Assembly: GCA_015847255.1 (NCBI GenBank)
Contig: JADLZK010000423.1
Location: 62,001 to 126,000, forward strand
Direction of reading: 5' to 3'
Source: Hyparrhenia diplandra
Lineage: Eukaryota; Streptophyta; Magnoliopsida; Poales; Poaceae
DNA: 64,000 bases
The notes beneath the pieces are model-generated. The model was not told the origin of the DNA and made no database searches. It saw only the letters and a program-made list of their open reading frames with translations. The position numbers and the translations under genes are program-made. This document shows, piece after piece, positions 45,256-56,760 of the stretch. The stretch's first letter is position 1, and every line of letters starts with the position of its first letter.

Positions 45256-46684
45256 TATCATTGCATTGCATATTTATTTTTCAATAAATAATTGTTTTAT
45301 TTTAGCTTGTTTAAATTTAAGCAACTTGCATTAAAAAAAAAATAATAATATAAATAAAATAATAACTAGCTCTGAATAAAAGAATTCCATTCCTATATAT
45401 ATGAGTTGTGAAAATGTTTTAGTTAAATCCCATGTTGAAATGATGAATAGTTGCTCGGTCTTATGTTTTATCTATGCCTAGTTTATAATTTAAATTTCTC
45501 TAGGATTTGAGTTTAGTGGCTAAGTTTTATCTCACCTATAAAAAACATGAATCATGTAGGTTGCATAAGATTATCTGATCTAGGTAGTTGCAAGTTACGA
45601 TATAGTGACATGGACTTTGCTATGACAATATTCCGAGAATGACTTGACATCCGAGTTTTATTTTCAAAATCAAAATGCAAAAGTTCCTCAATGATTTACA
45701 AATTCCATCAAAGCCATATGACATGTTTACACATGCAAAACTTAGTCATATGCTACTTGTGTTCATGGTGAGCCTTTGTCAAATTGTTTGTGACCTATGT
45801 TGAGATTCTTTTCATATGCCCAAGATCAAGATTCATGTACACCCAAAAATAAAATCACCAACTCTTACATCACCGAGAGTTGCGCACCAAATGCACCCTT
45901 CCATCCACCAATATATATATATATATATTCATTTGTATCATGACTTCTCACCAAAAATTCTTGTTATAAAAGGAGAAGTATGGGCTATGCTAAAAAAGAG
46001 ATGGACAAGTGTCCCAATAAAAAGATGAGAAAGTCGATTACTCGTCCAAAAAAAAAAAGAGAAAGAAATAAGGTAGGCCATACCTTCTTTTAAAATTCCA
46101 CCAAAAAAGAGAGTCATGATACCCGGAGTACATAAACACAAAAAAATATTCCACACACTTGCACATCTTGATCTAGGCCTATGACTAGTCTCTCCATGTG
46201 GTCCGGTCTTTGACTAGGCAACATGACATGATACAAGTATGCCCATCTTTTACCTACCCGAGCTCCACAAAAAGCCTTACATAGATGGTAGGCAAAAGAA
46301 AGGCAAATCTAAGCCTTTGGTGAGGAACAAACACTTACAAATATTGAGTGATCGAGAGATCATTTGAGGAACTACTTTCTTTGCAAAAATATTTCAAAAC
46401 CTCGGATTAATAGTTGTTCAAAAGAATGAAAGATAAGCAAAAGTCCGTCGATCCGTTCTATCTTGCAATCACCCAAGATTCGGAGGCGGCTCAAATGCCC
46501 CACAACGATTTAAAAGGTAATAAAGGGTGAATAAACATGCCATTTTATTCAAATTCTAGTAGAAAATTTTTGTTATAAGCATGGCACCTTTGGAACATAA
46601 TCTGCATAGAAGCAACTCGATCAAAAACCAAATACTTATCTTTTGCTCGAGGGCCAAGCGAAAAAGGGTAAGTTTGGGGGAGTT
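45256..46684 (+). other. 3' non-coding region and polypurine tract of the Athila-like element
   Basis: AT-rich with poly-A/AT stretches (45333-45360) and a (TA)n run at 45911-45928. No coding frame. The last part, GGTAAGTTTGGGGGAG (46667-46682), is the likely polypurine tract next to the 3' LTR. Confidence 0.65.
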
Positions 46685-48284
46685 TGTTGACGGTCACTAA
46701 CGACATATTTTTTGTCAACATTCTACCAATAAGGGGTGAAACTAGACATTCTTACACTCATATACATTTACTATTTACATATTTCCACTTGTATTGGAGA
46801 AATATCTATTTTGCAGATTATATACGCAAACAATTGGAAGCTAGGCCCATGACGACGCAAAACTGGGCCATGCACCGTCACCACACAACTTCTCAGGCCC
46901 AGTACCGCAGCCTGACCGAAGCCAAACTTCACGAGGCGGTATATTAAATGACATGGAGGGTGGTGTGGGGTGACGTGGCACGGTACAGAGCACCTAGACG
47001 CCGGGAGGAGGTCGGTTTGGTGGCAATTTAGCATTTAGGCCCCTCTCCTCCATGTATAAGTAGCCCCCCTATCCTCCTCTCTCAACACACACCACTTGGA
47101 GTCCTCTACCTCACACTCCACTCTTTTCCTCACTCCTCTACCTCTCTCTACCTCTCTACTTCTTCTTCTTCTTACTCTTTCTTGGTTAGTCTTGGAGTAG
47201 TAGAGCTACAAAGGAGGGCTTGTCTCCTAGAAGAAAGAGCTACTTGGTAATATATCTCAATGGAGCATTCTTCTTGTTACAAGTCCCTATTCTATTCTCA
47301 TAGCCTTACATTTGACTTAGAGTATAGTCTTGTTCATGTTATATTCTTGATATGTGAACTAGAGTATAGTTTGTGTGTCTTGCATATAACATGTTCATAC
47401 TCGTTCTTCATAGTTCATATCGTTTACATGATTAGAGGTGGGATAACGGTTCGTCATTCCTTCGGGTTTGCTCATATTCTAATCCGTCCATCCGTAGGGT
47501 GGGGATCCTGGGGGATATGAGTAGTTTCCTTGTATGCGGGCATGGTGCCCGGATGACGGGGAGCCTTCGAATATGATGGCATGCTACGGTTGAGGGGGTA
47601 GGCGGCAGGGTAGTGACAGCCCTGTCCGTCCCTTGAAATCCCCCCACGTTCGTATGTTGTGTAGGAGTTCGTAAATGCCTTCGTGGGTAGCAGACTACCT
47701 GGGGGGTCTCCCTATTATCCTAGACCTAACCTTGCTTATATCATGTATTCATGTGACTCTAACTATATTCATTTGTATTGGCTATGACTAGAATTGATCT
47801 ACTCCATTTAGGAACATTCATTTATTCTTTATCTATTTTCTTTATCCTTTGAGGTAGCTCTCCGAGTGTGTGTCACACTATCTACAAATCATATGTTTAC
47901 CCCTATATGATCAAGTTGGTTCATTGTGTACGTATATCCTTGTATTCATATGCCATGCTAGCTTCTTGCATACATGCCTTCCTTTGGGAAAATATAAATA
48001 ACAATACCCTAATAATACTTCCGGGTGAAATGCTGCAATGATAGATCCGTGCACTTGCGGATAAATATCTACTATGGCAAGATCTATCAACCGCCGTTCA
48101 ACAGGATCAGTATTGGGATCTTTGATCCTGGTAATGATGTTGTGGGACGACGGTGTTGACGATTCTAGTGTAATCACCTATTTGGTGATTGCGCTCAGAA
48201 ATGTCAACAAGCATTTCTAAGCGCCGTTCTGTCGGGATGGGTTCTAAACCTGTTTTCTAGTGATTGCGCTTAGAAATTGCAAAT
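46685..48284 (+). repeat. 3' LTR of the Athila-like element
   Basis: TGTTGACGG...ATTGCAA. TATAAGTAG starts at 47055. Relative to the 5' LTR it lacks about 110 bp near 46840 and part of the promoter-proximal text. It contains the same internal CAACA end (48205-48209) followed by GCGCCGTTCTGTCGGGA. Confidence 0.85.
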
Positions 48285-48331
48285 GCAGCATTCTCTACAA
48301 ATTGGATCTTTTGAGACTAACACTTTTGAAA
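48285..48331 (+). other. Continuation of the Copia-type element
   Basis: Short text (TTCTCTACAAATTGGATC) that I read as the resumption of the Copia-type internal region interrupted at 25722. It runs into the minus-strand Gypsy fragment at about 48331. Confidence 0.4.
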
Positions 48332-48619
48332 TGGTGAGTACGCACCAGAAAGTGACGGCCCCAAAGGTAGGGACAGCAATGTCGAACCGCCTGCACCAGC
48401 CCAATCAGCTCGAGCTAATGCTAGCTTGAGGTGACGAGCTGTGAACGGTTGGCTGAAGTAGGCGATGGGTCGAGCGCCATGATGGAGGGCAGCACCGAAC
48501 CCCGCACCAGAAGCATCGCAGTCCACCATGAACTCCTTGTCGGAGTTGGGCATCTGTAGCACCGGGGCTGATATGAGGGCGTCCTTGAGCGCCTGGAACG
48601 CCTTTGTGGCCTCGTCATC

Positions 48620-50917
48620 TGTTGGTATAAATTATATGCACACAATAAAGATAAAGATATCCACAAGCGCACAGATAGAAATACTGTTTTAGCACTTCAC
48701 CAAAAGATGAACTCCCGGTTTTAAATATCGAACCCAAAGGAACAGTAGGTGAATATAACTAGTGTTTACTTAATCCACCACACAATCAAAGTACTTAAGA
48801 AACTAGCTACATAAGAAGATAACTTCGGTCTTCTAATTCTAACCTCTATAAATCTTGTTTTATTTATTCTATCGCGGATGTAAGGAAAATGGACCTCGGC
48901 CCATTTAGTATGGATTTTGGTGTTTGAATGACCAACATAACCAAATGAGACTAATGAGTTTACGAGTGTTTATTTTGTAGTCTCACAGGATGCAAAACAT
49001 GACTTGGACTAAGGCACCTTAAGTTTCAAGACTAGGCGCCCGTAATTTTTCAGACTAAGGTGCCGTAATTTTTTTAGAGAGTCTCATATAAGAAGCTCAA
49101 GAAAAGTCCAAACATGAAGGCGGAACCAAGCCCGAGGAGAAGATCACGAAGAAACAAGTCAAATGAAGGGTCTCGGCCACAACGGACGCAGCCAGTTGAC
49201 GCGTTCGGAGCACAGCTGACGCGTCAGCTGCTGCCCGGCGATGCGTCCGCTGCTGTCAGCAGATTTTGGGTGACGTCAACCCGGCGGACACGCGTGGAGC
49301 AGACTCAACGGTCACCGAGTGACCAGTCGTCCGAGGCGCGCGTCATCGACGCTGGGCGTCGAGCGCAATTTGGCGCTTGGGAGCTCATTGGTGCTGCAGC
49401 GGACGCGACGCGCGGACGCAGCGTCGCCGCGAAGTTGCTATGCATCCAATGCTGATCCGACATGACCAACTTTCAAAGAACGGTCAGGAGCGATCCAACG
49501 GTCAGCTCAACCACCAGAAGGGCAGCTGACGTGTCCGTTGCACACTCCTGTGCGTCCGCTGCCTGTCAGAAAGGTTGGATTCACCTCCAACGGCCATATT
49601 CTCATTTGGGCCTATATATACTCCACCCAACCGGCCAAATAAGGTGTGTGGGAGTATGAGATCATACCTAGAGTGTTGAGACATCATTTTAGAGCTCTCC
49701 ACTTGCATAGTGCTTAGTGATTCATTTGGTGATTAGCGTGAGTGCTTTGCAAAGTGCTTAGGTTGATTAGACCACCGCTTCATGTGCTTGCTCTAGGCTT
49801 AGGCTTAGTGTTTAGTGAGATAGATTACTTTTTGACAATAGGTTTTGATTAGGTGGAGTTAGAGGCCTTAATTAGAAGTAAAATTTTAAGTTGCCTAATT
49901 CACCCCCCTCTTAGGCGTCACGATTCCCTTCAGTGAGCGTTAATTCTTAATAAAGTAAGACAAAATTACTTTACTAAGAACAGCCAAAAGTCTACCGTTC
50001 GCCTATTGACGGGTGGTGGGCATAGAAGATTCAATAAAGCTATAAAGTCACCTTTATGATACTACCACCGAATCCGGGCCAATAGGGGCATTCACAAGTA
50101 AACCTAATCTAAGCACCATGCTTAAATTAAGAATTACTCCTTTAATCTAGAGTAACCAGGATTAAAGTACTCAAACAAGAGTTGCAAACTTATAGAATAA
50201 ATAAACTAAAACTTACTTTCATTATGAAGTTGAATACCGGATAATCTGAAACAAGCTCCTCTCGTTCCCGTAGAATACAACAGAGAAGATCCGACGGGCC
50301 GAAAATCCTCCGAGATACTCCTTACTAATCTCTCTATTTCTAATAAACATGATTGTTAATCAAGATCTGTAGTAGCTAATTTAAAATTTATCTACCTCTA
50401 ATTATGGAGATCTTGACTTCTCTGAACTCTAATACTAACAATGGATTGCTAATAATGAATTAGGGTTTTGAGGGGGTGGTCCCGCCGCTTATATAGCCTC
50501 CTAGGATCAATCTCAGCCCTTGGATCAAACCGACTTCATTGGATGGCCTAGATTGAACCTCAAGATCGGTTGGAAGAAGGTTCCAGAAGCTAGACACGTG
50601 GCTGCATAGTGGAGGGCCGTCCGTCCCCACCTGTCAGGACGGGCGGCCCAACATGCTGACATGTGGCCCCCATCTTTTGCGAGGTGTCTCCTTTTTGTCC
50701 TTTAGGTCCTTGGAATTTATACTAATGCTTCTGTTTCATTCCTTTTGTTCTCGTCTCAATTTCCTCTCTTTTCTACTCTTTTCTGGATTCATCCTGCAAA
50801 ACTTGGTATGCAACAAAACTCGTGGAATTCATTAGTAATAATAATCTTTTAGTCGTATCGATCCGTTGATTGATAGCATATTTAATACTCAATTTTAGAC
50901 TTTATCTGCCATCAACA
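48620..50917 (-). mobile_element. Solo LTR inside the Gypsy RNase H fragment
   Basis: TGTTGGTATAAATT...TGCCATCAACA with flanks TCATC (48615-48619) and TCGTC (50918-50922), a target duplication with one change. A minus-strand TATA (CTATATAA, plus 50489-50496) suggests minus orientation. There is no internal domain or second LTR. It is itself interrupted by another solo LTR (48879-49932). Confidence 0.8.
48879..49932 (+). mobile_element. Solo LTR of the Copia-type family
   Basis: TGTAAGGAAAATGG...CCCTTCA, 1054 bp, same family as the 5' LTR at 16153-23061 and ending just as that LTR does before its PBS. The flanks GCGGA and GTGAG are not a clean duplication. It lacks about 480 bp found in the other copy near 22470-22940. 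Confidence 0.8.
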
Positions 50918-50966
50918 TCGTCCCACGAGAAGGCGTTGTACCATAGGAGGCGCGTCAGCGGGGCGG

Positions 50967-52099
50967 TGTTGGTGGTCAAAATCGATCACTTTATACCGCC
51001 AACTTATCTCTAAAACATGAGGACTATCACTCTTATATCACATAAACCTTTACCTATTAACCTAGTTTCAATTGTATTCGGAGAAAACATGTTTTGCAGG
51101 TATAAAAGTGGAATTAGGGAAGATTACGCCAAATAAAGAGAGAAAGCGCACTGCGAGACTGCGCTTTGACCAAGGGGAGGACAAGCAGGCCAAAATCACT
51201 TCAAAACAGGCCGATGCACCGTCGGGGACACGATCCACGAAGGCCCAGGAGCCCACCGTCAAAATTTCATGGGAAACCAGGCCAGGCACGGCGCACCCGC
51301 GCCCTGGCTAGCTCGGTTCCCGCCCAAATTGCACTGAGTGGCTCCTCCGGACTCTAGTGGCGGTTGCATGGGGTGAACGTTTTGGTTTCGCGCCAAATCT
51401 TCACCAGGAACCGTCCTTCCCCTTGTATAAATAGATGGGTAGAGCTCCTCTTAGAACACACAACACACAAGAGCTTCTCTCCCTCCACTTGTATCTTTTT
51501 CCTTTTATTAGTTAGTGTTAGGAGTTTGGCAAAATGTAGAAGATCAAGATCATCTTGGAGATACTTGGTATGATCAATATAATTTTCCTTATGTTGATCA
51601 ATGTCTTGTTCTTCATATTGTTCTTGTTCTTCATTTATCAATATAGCTATAAACTAGAGTATAGTTCTTATGATATGATCCTAGCATATGAACTAGTATA
51701 TAGTTTTCATGTTATGATCTTGTCATATAGAACCTTATGCTTAAATTCTCATACATACATGTGTAACCCATGATGAGTTCTTCCCTAAGTTAGTCTTGGT
51801 TGTCTGTCGGTTTGCGGGTTCGTCGTCCGTCCCCATGGCGGATACTCTAGTAGAGGGTCCTTGATGAAGATGGGATACCCTATACAACACTAGAGTAGTA
51901 GTCGATAGCGTAGACGTGGTGTCTAGGCTAGAGGCTACATTCGTGTGCTATTTAGCCCACGGTAGTGAGGTAGGCGGCAGGTGGTGACAGCCCTGTCCGT
52001 CCCTTGTACTCCTCCACGTTCGGCTAGAGAGTAGAGCTGGAGGCCGGCATCACCTGGCAGACCAGGGGCGATCCGGTGCCCTAAGTAAGCCAATAGTGA
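50967..52099 (+). repeat. Truncated LTR distantly related to the Athila-like LTRs
   Basis: Begins TGTTGGTGGTCAAAATCG. Shared landmarks with the LTRs at 25723 and 46685 are a GGAGAAA...TTTTGCAG block (51080-51100), a TATA box (TATAAATAG at 51426) followed by a CT-rich leader, and GACAGCCCTGTCCGTCCCTT near 51985. The right end is cut at 52100 by the CACTA terminus. Confidence 0.65.
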
Positions 52100-52650
52100 C
52101 ACTACTAATTTTTTACCCTGTTACATCGACAATTTTTGATGTAATAGGGCCTAAATTGATGTGATAGCTTGGTGTCGCATCGGTTTTGTGTTTGATGCGA
52201 GCCGATGCAAGTGCTCTTGATGCAATAGCCTTTCACATCGGTTACTTGTTGTTGATGCGAGAAGCAACTATTGCATCACCCATCCATTGTCTCTTGCATC
52301 AAAATTGAGAGATGCAATAGCTTATTGCATCGAAATCATGTTGATGCAATACACTTATTGCAACGACTATTGTTTGATGCAAGAGACTATGTTGCATCAA
52401 TATTAGGTTCGATGCCATATAATCTTGTGCATCACCATTTTGATCCGATGCAAAAGGTTCTATTGCATCACCATTTTGGTTCGATGAAATAGGAAATATT
52501 GCATCAACACTATGTTCGATGCAATTCGAGCTATTGCATCGACATGAGGTTCGATGCAATTCAAACTATCACATCGACATGAGCTTGGGTGCAATACAAA
52601 CTATTGCACCGACATGAGATTTCAAGGACAACCAAATATTGCATCAAATT
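52100..52650 (+). mobile_element. CACTA transposon terminus with subterminal repeats
   Basis: Begins CACTACTAATTTTTT. The next 500 bp carry many copies of GATGCAATA and its complement TATTGCATC in both orientations, about every 20-40 bp. Dense subterminal repeats behind a CACTA end are the hallmark of the En/Spm superfamily, where the transposon's own DNA-binding protein binds them. I did not find the matching TAGTG end, so the right boundary is unknown. Confidence 0.75.
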
Positions 52651-55275
52651 CATTGCGCATAAACTCATAAAATTACAAAATTCAATGGCACAAACGGCAA
52701 TATTATTAATAACTTGGATCCTAAGCATTCAATCGTTTGTACAATGTAAGTCAAATGCCTTCCTATTTCGAATAGGTAATTGCAAAGTTGAACTACATTA
52801 CAAACTACTAACTTATGCTACAAATAGGCAATCATAAATAGAAATACATGTCTCTTAGCACAGAACAACATGGCATCTTTCTCGTTGCACAATATTTGAA
52901 TCATTTTAGCTTTGCCAAGATTCGCTCAAGGTTGATCTTTTCTGAAAAGGTCAAAATGACATGCATTAGTAATATATATAGTTGATCACACATTTGGAAT
53001 CAAACATAGACAACACATGATAGACAACATCATTTTTGGGTTTAACAAATAGAATGGATAATGAATCCAAACTATAAACACACAAGGCATGAACTCCTGA
53101 TTGCTCATGTTAAGTGAACAAACATACATGTATAAGTGAACAAAGTTCATGTTAATAATGTGGACAACAACTTAAAATGACACCTGATTGTTCATACCTT
53201 TCCTCCTCTTTTTTTGTGTTGTCACCTTTTTATTTGCAGCAGTAGTCCTCAGTGCTTGTGATGTAATAAATGTCACTGTCTCATTTCTATCCTTATCATT
53301 TTGCGAAAAAGTGATCTGTTGGCGCTACGAAAGTGAGGCGACTAAGTTGGATACTCTTTTTGTTTGCTAAACAGTACACTATCTGCTACAGTCTGTAAAA
53401 ACCAAAACATTTGCTTGATGTTTTGGAAGAGACAAGAAAGTCTGCCAAAAGAAACAAAACATGTCAACCTACAATGCATTGTAGTTTAGATCCAAATCAT
53501 CAACACGCATTGAAATATGAATCTCCAGAATAGATCCAAGTTGCCTTTAGTTTTGATACAGTAAACAGCGGTAGATGAAAAAAAAATGATAAATACTTCA
53601 CAACAATGTCGGATCCAATAACAAAAATTACGGTGCCTACAGACTCACCTGATGCATAGAGTAGAGAGCTTTTACAATGTCTGGTGATTTATGACCTACC
53701 ACTGCACTGATCTGCACATTCAGATTCACCAAACAGGATTTAGAAAGTCCAAAAGACAGTTTTCCCATTATGCCTCAAGAGATGGACAACCCAAACCTTT
53801 TCCCAGTCTTCTCCATGTGTATGGTAGGCTTTATAGGAGTACAAAAGTTCATCTTCAGTCCATGTGGGATCTAAACCTGTGGTTTTCCTCTTCTACAAAA
53901 TTGAAGCATTTTTATGAAGATAATATGGTACTACAATTGAAGGCATCATGTACAACCTATCGATTGATAATCCTCATGAAACTTCCAAAATAAACATATT
54001 GCTTTTAATTTATACCTTACTTGAACTATGTGCACCCTCATGCTGTTGTTTATCCTCATATCCTACTATTCTGATCTTCTTAATTTTTAGAGAAACGTTT
54101 TCTGAACCCATGGAACTTGATTATAGGCCCAAGAAGTATTGCTGCAAGGGGCAAATACCAGCTCAGTTTATAAAGCAGAGTATCAAAAGAATATGACTTA
54201 TATTAGTATAATTCCCTCCAAAATTCAGAAGTTTCACGTGCTTGATTTATTCTAAGTTAAGATGCTGTGAACATGGAAAAAATCAATTAAAAAAAAGAAA
54301 GAAAGATGAGATTCGTTTCAAGAGTTTTATTTATTGACCACATTAACCGGAATCGTGATTGCACTGCAGTCATATTTGATAATTTTTCGACAATAGTCAT
54401 CTTGATTTCATACTCTAAACAGACGTAGTGTTCAACAGTACTGTAGCATCCACACGGCCAAAAGAAACACGGACTGATCTGGTATACACCCACAGTGGCC
54501 GAGCTAGGATCTCACGGCTGGGTATTCCATGATTTTTTTTACAATGCAAATATATACATAAGTACTAGCTTTATCCCACAATAAAATATGCTAGTGCTAG
54601 CACACTTCTTCATGTAAAATTATTTCTACAATTTCATCATCACGAAACTAAACAATGTAGCATGCAGTAGCATGGACAAAAAAAATCTTTAAATTGCAGT
54701 AAACACATAGACACATAGTCTAGGGAGCCGGCCGCTGCAGTCTGATGCACTGCTCGTCTGCTCCGCTGCTGGCCGCCGGCCGCAGCAGCATCTGCCCTTT
54801 CAGATGCAGATGCGCCGCTGCTCAGCCGCTCAGGCCATTGCTGTTGCTAGATTGGGATGCAGAACGTGAGTTGCCGAACAAGCAGTGAAGACGGTGATGT
54901 ACATGTATACTGTGTATATTTATTTTTCTTGTTATCAAAATCTTGGGTATTCCATGGAATACATGGGAATACCCTGGCGCCGTAACACCCATGAACCATG
55001 AGACCCGATCATCCATGGCAATGGAAAACCAAATTAAGAAGTGAACACTCCAGATCTTTATTTTGTAAACAAATAAGAGAGGAGTGATCCAGAGCATAAA
55101 TCAGTCTATACATAACATGATTATTAACTCTCATCGCCCAGTGCCATTATCACCATATAATAACTACAGCGACCTCTAATGGATAGGCAGTCGGCCAGTC
55201 GCAGCATCCTACTGCATTGCTTGACTTGCCAGCCTTCATGCTATAACAAGAGAGCTAGAGAATCAGGAGTTTTAC
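52651..55275 (-). other. Possible interior of the CACTA element, weak minus-strand exon candidates
   Basis: Mostly AT-rich. One minus-strand segment (about 53310-53204) reads DKDRNETVTFITSQALRTT and then a Lys/Arg-rich end KKVTTQKKRRK next to a possible donor GTATGA. It could be a transposon or host exon. I see no transposase signature and do not assign it. 54720-54840 is GC-rich. Confidence 0.3.
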
Positions 55276-55488
55276 CTTGTTTATTAGCCGGATTGCTGGA
55301 CGGTCAAATTGGAGTTGGGGCCGTTGGCGGCGGCTTTCTCCCGGAAAAGCGGACCTACGTCGGAACGGTGGCCTGGTAGATGGCCTCCGCAGAGAAGGCG
55401 GCGACGGCGACCTCCTCGTACACGGCCTCCGCGGAGGCGGTGACCTACCGGTAGTAGGCGACGACGGCGCGCGTGCGGCCTTCTCCAT
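55276..55488 (-). CDS. Possible first exon of a minus-strand gene, unidentified
   Basis: On the minus strand ATG at 55488 opens a Pro/Arg/Ser-rich frame (MEKAARAPSSPTTGRSPPP) of 71 codons to a good splice donor, CAAG/GTAAAA, at 55276/55275. GC content rises sharply across the exon and its upstream leader, as is typical of grass first exons. No domain is recognisable and the next exon could not be found with confidence. It could be a gene fragment inside the CACTA element. Confidence 0.3.
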
Positions 55489-55621
55489 CGCGACTCGGAG
55501 TGGAGAAGATGTGATGGAGAACCGCTAGGTTAGGGGGCGGCGGCTCTGTTTTACCGTGGTGCAGATTAGTGAAATATTAACCGTGTATTAGGAAGAGGGA
55601 GAGTAATTAGCGGCCCAGTTG

Positions 55622-55706
55622 TTTTTCGCGGGAGGAGGGCGCGCGCTCTCGAAATTTTTTGTGGTTTTTTCGCGGGAGGAGGGCGCGCGCTCTTGAAATT
55701 TTTGTG
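55622..55706. repeat. Tandem pair of about 43-bp GC/AT units
   Basis: TTTTTCGCGGGAGGAGGGCG... through GAAATTTTTTGTGG occurs twice head to tail with two differences. It sits about 130 bp upstream (minus strand) of the putative exon at 55488. The TTTCGCGGG core resembles E2F-type sites, but that is only a similarity. Confidence 0.7.
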
Positions 55707-56340
55707 GTTTTGGATGGGCCGGCGGCAACTGAACGCGGGAGTGGAAAAATCCGGTCAGAGAAGAGAGGGAAAACGCTGCTGCCTGCTGGAATTTCGTGGC
55801 CCCCAAATTTAATTGAATGAAATATGTGGAGCGTATAGATGATTTTTTGTGTGGAACAAGTCCAACAGTAAAAAATATTAGATAAATACGAGGAATTATT
55901 GGCCCACGATTTCATCTATTTTAAAGTAATGGCAACATTAATTTTAAAGTTAACATTAACACATAAATAAATTTTATTTTTATATAACTAATGACATGTG
56001 GCCGATAATATTTGTTTTCTGGATCCTGTGAATTTGTCATAGATAGTGCTATCCAAATTCATCTAAATTCAATTCATATGTACAATCTGAATTCATCCTT
56101 ACGGTCCAAGGGTGTGTTTGGATTAGGGAGGTATTTAGCTAGGACAAATTTATTTAGTACGAATGAAATTTAATTTTGGATTGACTTGTTCAGCTTGATT
56201 TAATATTGGGTCTCAGGGCGACATAGGAGTCTATAAAAGATGAGAATATATCATCGGTAAATAAGAATGAGCTCTTTTACAATACTTGGAATTTCCTCCC
56301 ATTTCCTCACCGATTTTCTATTTATTGTCGGCAAGGGTAC
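55707..56340. other. Intergenic; TIR-like motif at 56109
   Basis: AT-rich, no gene. GGGTGTGTTTGG at 56109-56120 equals the first 12 bases of the TIR of the element at 14273, but no inverted partner is seen to the right. Confidence 0.4.
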
Positions 56341-56760
56341 ATTGGCCATTTCGCATCTTCCCACTCCCTCACCCCCGCACCGCATCCCCGATCGACCCGC
56401 GACCCCCCCCCTCGCGCGTGGTCCCTCCCGTCCGCTCCGGCCGTCGTAAGGAACCGCCCCCGATCCCGTCGGAGCCGCCCCCTGAACCCCCTCCCCGGCC
56501 TCACTGGTCGCCTGGCCGCCTCGGCACCCCTTCTCCGGTCCACGCTGTCTTTCGCCACCGCAATCACCGAAGGCCGACACCGCCCATCCGCCGCACCGCC
56601 GGAGATGATGCCGCGCTTCGGCATCCGCGACGTCGGAGCTATGGGATCTATAAGCGCCGCCAAGACTGGAGGTGAAGGTGTGAGGCTCACGGCCGCCGCG
56701 CCCGCCGCCCGCCCGCCCTCAACGCCAAAGACGCCGGCGCCCCCGCCGCCCGCCCCCCCC
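56341..56760. other. GC-rich island, unassigned
   Basis: Very C-rich sequence, open in several frames on both strands. It looks like a promoter-proximal exon or captured fragment and ends exactly where the tandem array starts. The predicted peptides (Pro/Arg-rich) show no domain, so I do not call a gene. Confidence 0.4.

Larger units (their letters stand above)
25723..48284 (+). mobile_element. Athila-like Gypsy element, gag-protease plus one ORF, no RT
   Basis: Bounded by related LTRs of 1737 bp (25723-27459) and about 1600 bp (46685-48284). The flanks GAGCA (25718-25722) and GCAGCA (48285-48290) look like a target duplication with one extra base. Internal order is primer site, gag, zinc knuckle, protease, a large ORF, non-coding DNA and a polypurine tract (46672-46682). 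No reverse transcriptase, RNase H or integrase is present, so it would depend on another element. It is interrupted by a solo LTR (27944-29886) and by the large-LTR element (32672-44204). Confidence 0.8.
48332..50966 (-). pseudogene. Minus-strand Gypsy RNase H fragment, split by a solo LTR
   Basis: On the minus strand, 50966-50918 reads LTRLLWYNAFSWDD. After the solo LTR, 48619-48332 continues with ATKAFQALKDALISAPVL, then FMVDCDASGAGFGAAL (RNase H start) and ARPIAYFSQPF. A frameshift follows, with the text ending near GRHFLVRTH. Only about 340 bp of the pol gene remains. The protein text joins across the solo LTR, which proves the order of insertion. Confidence 0.8.

Noticed and set aside
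52271..52559. Short frames in the CACTA terminus
   Set aside because: They come from the subterminal repeat words and differ in every frame.
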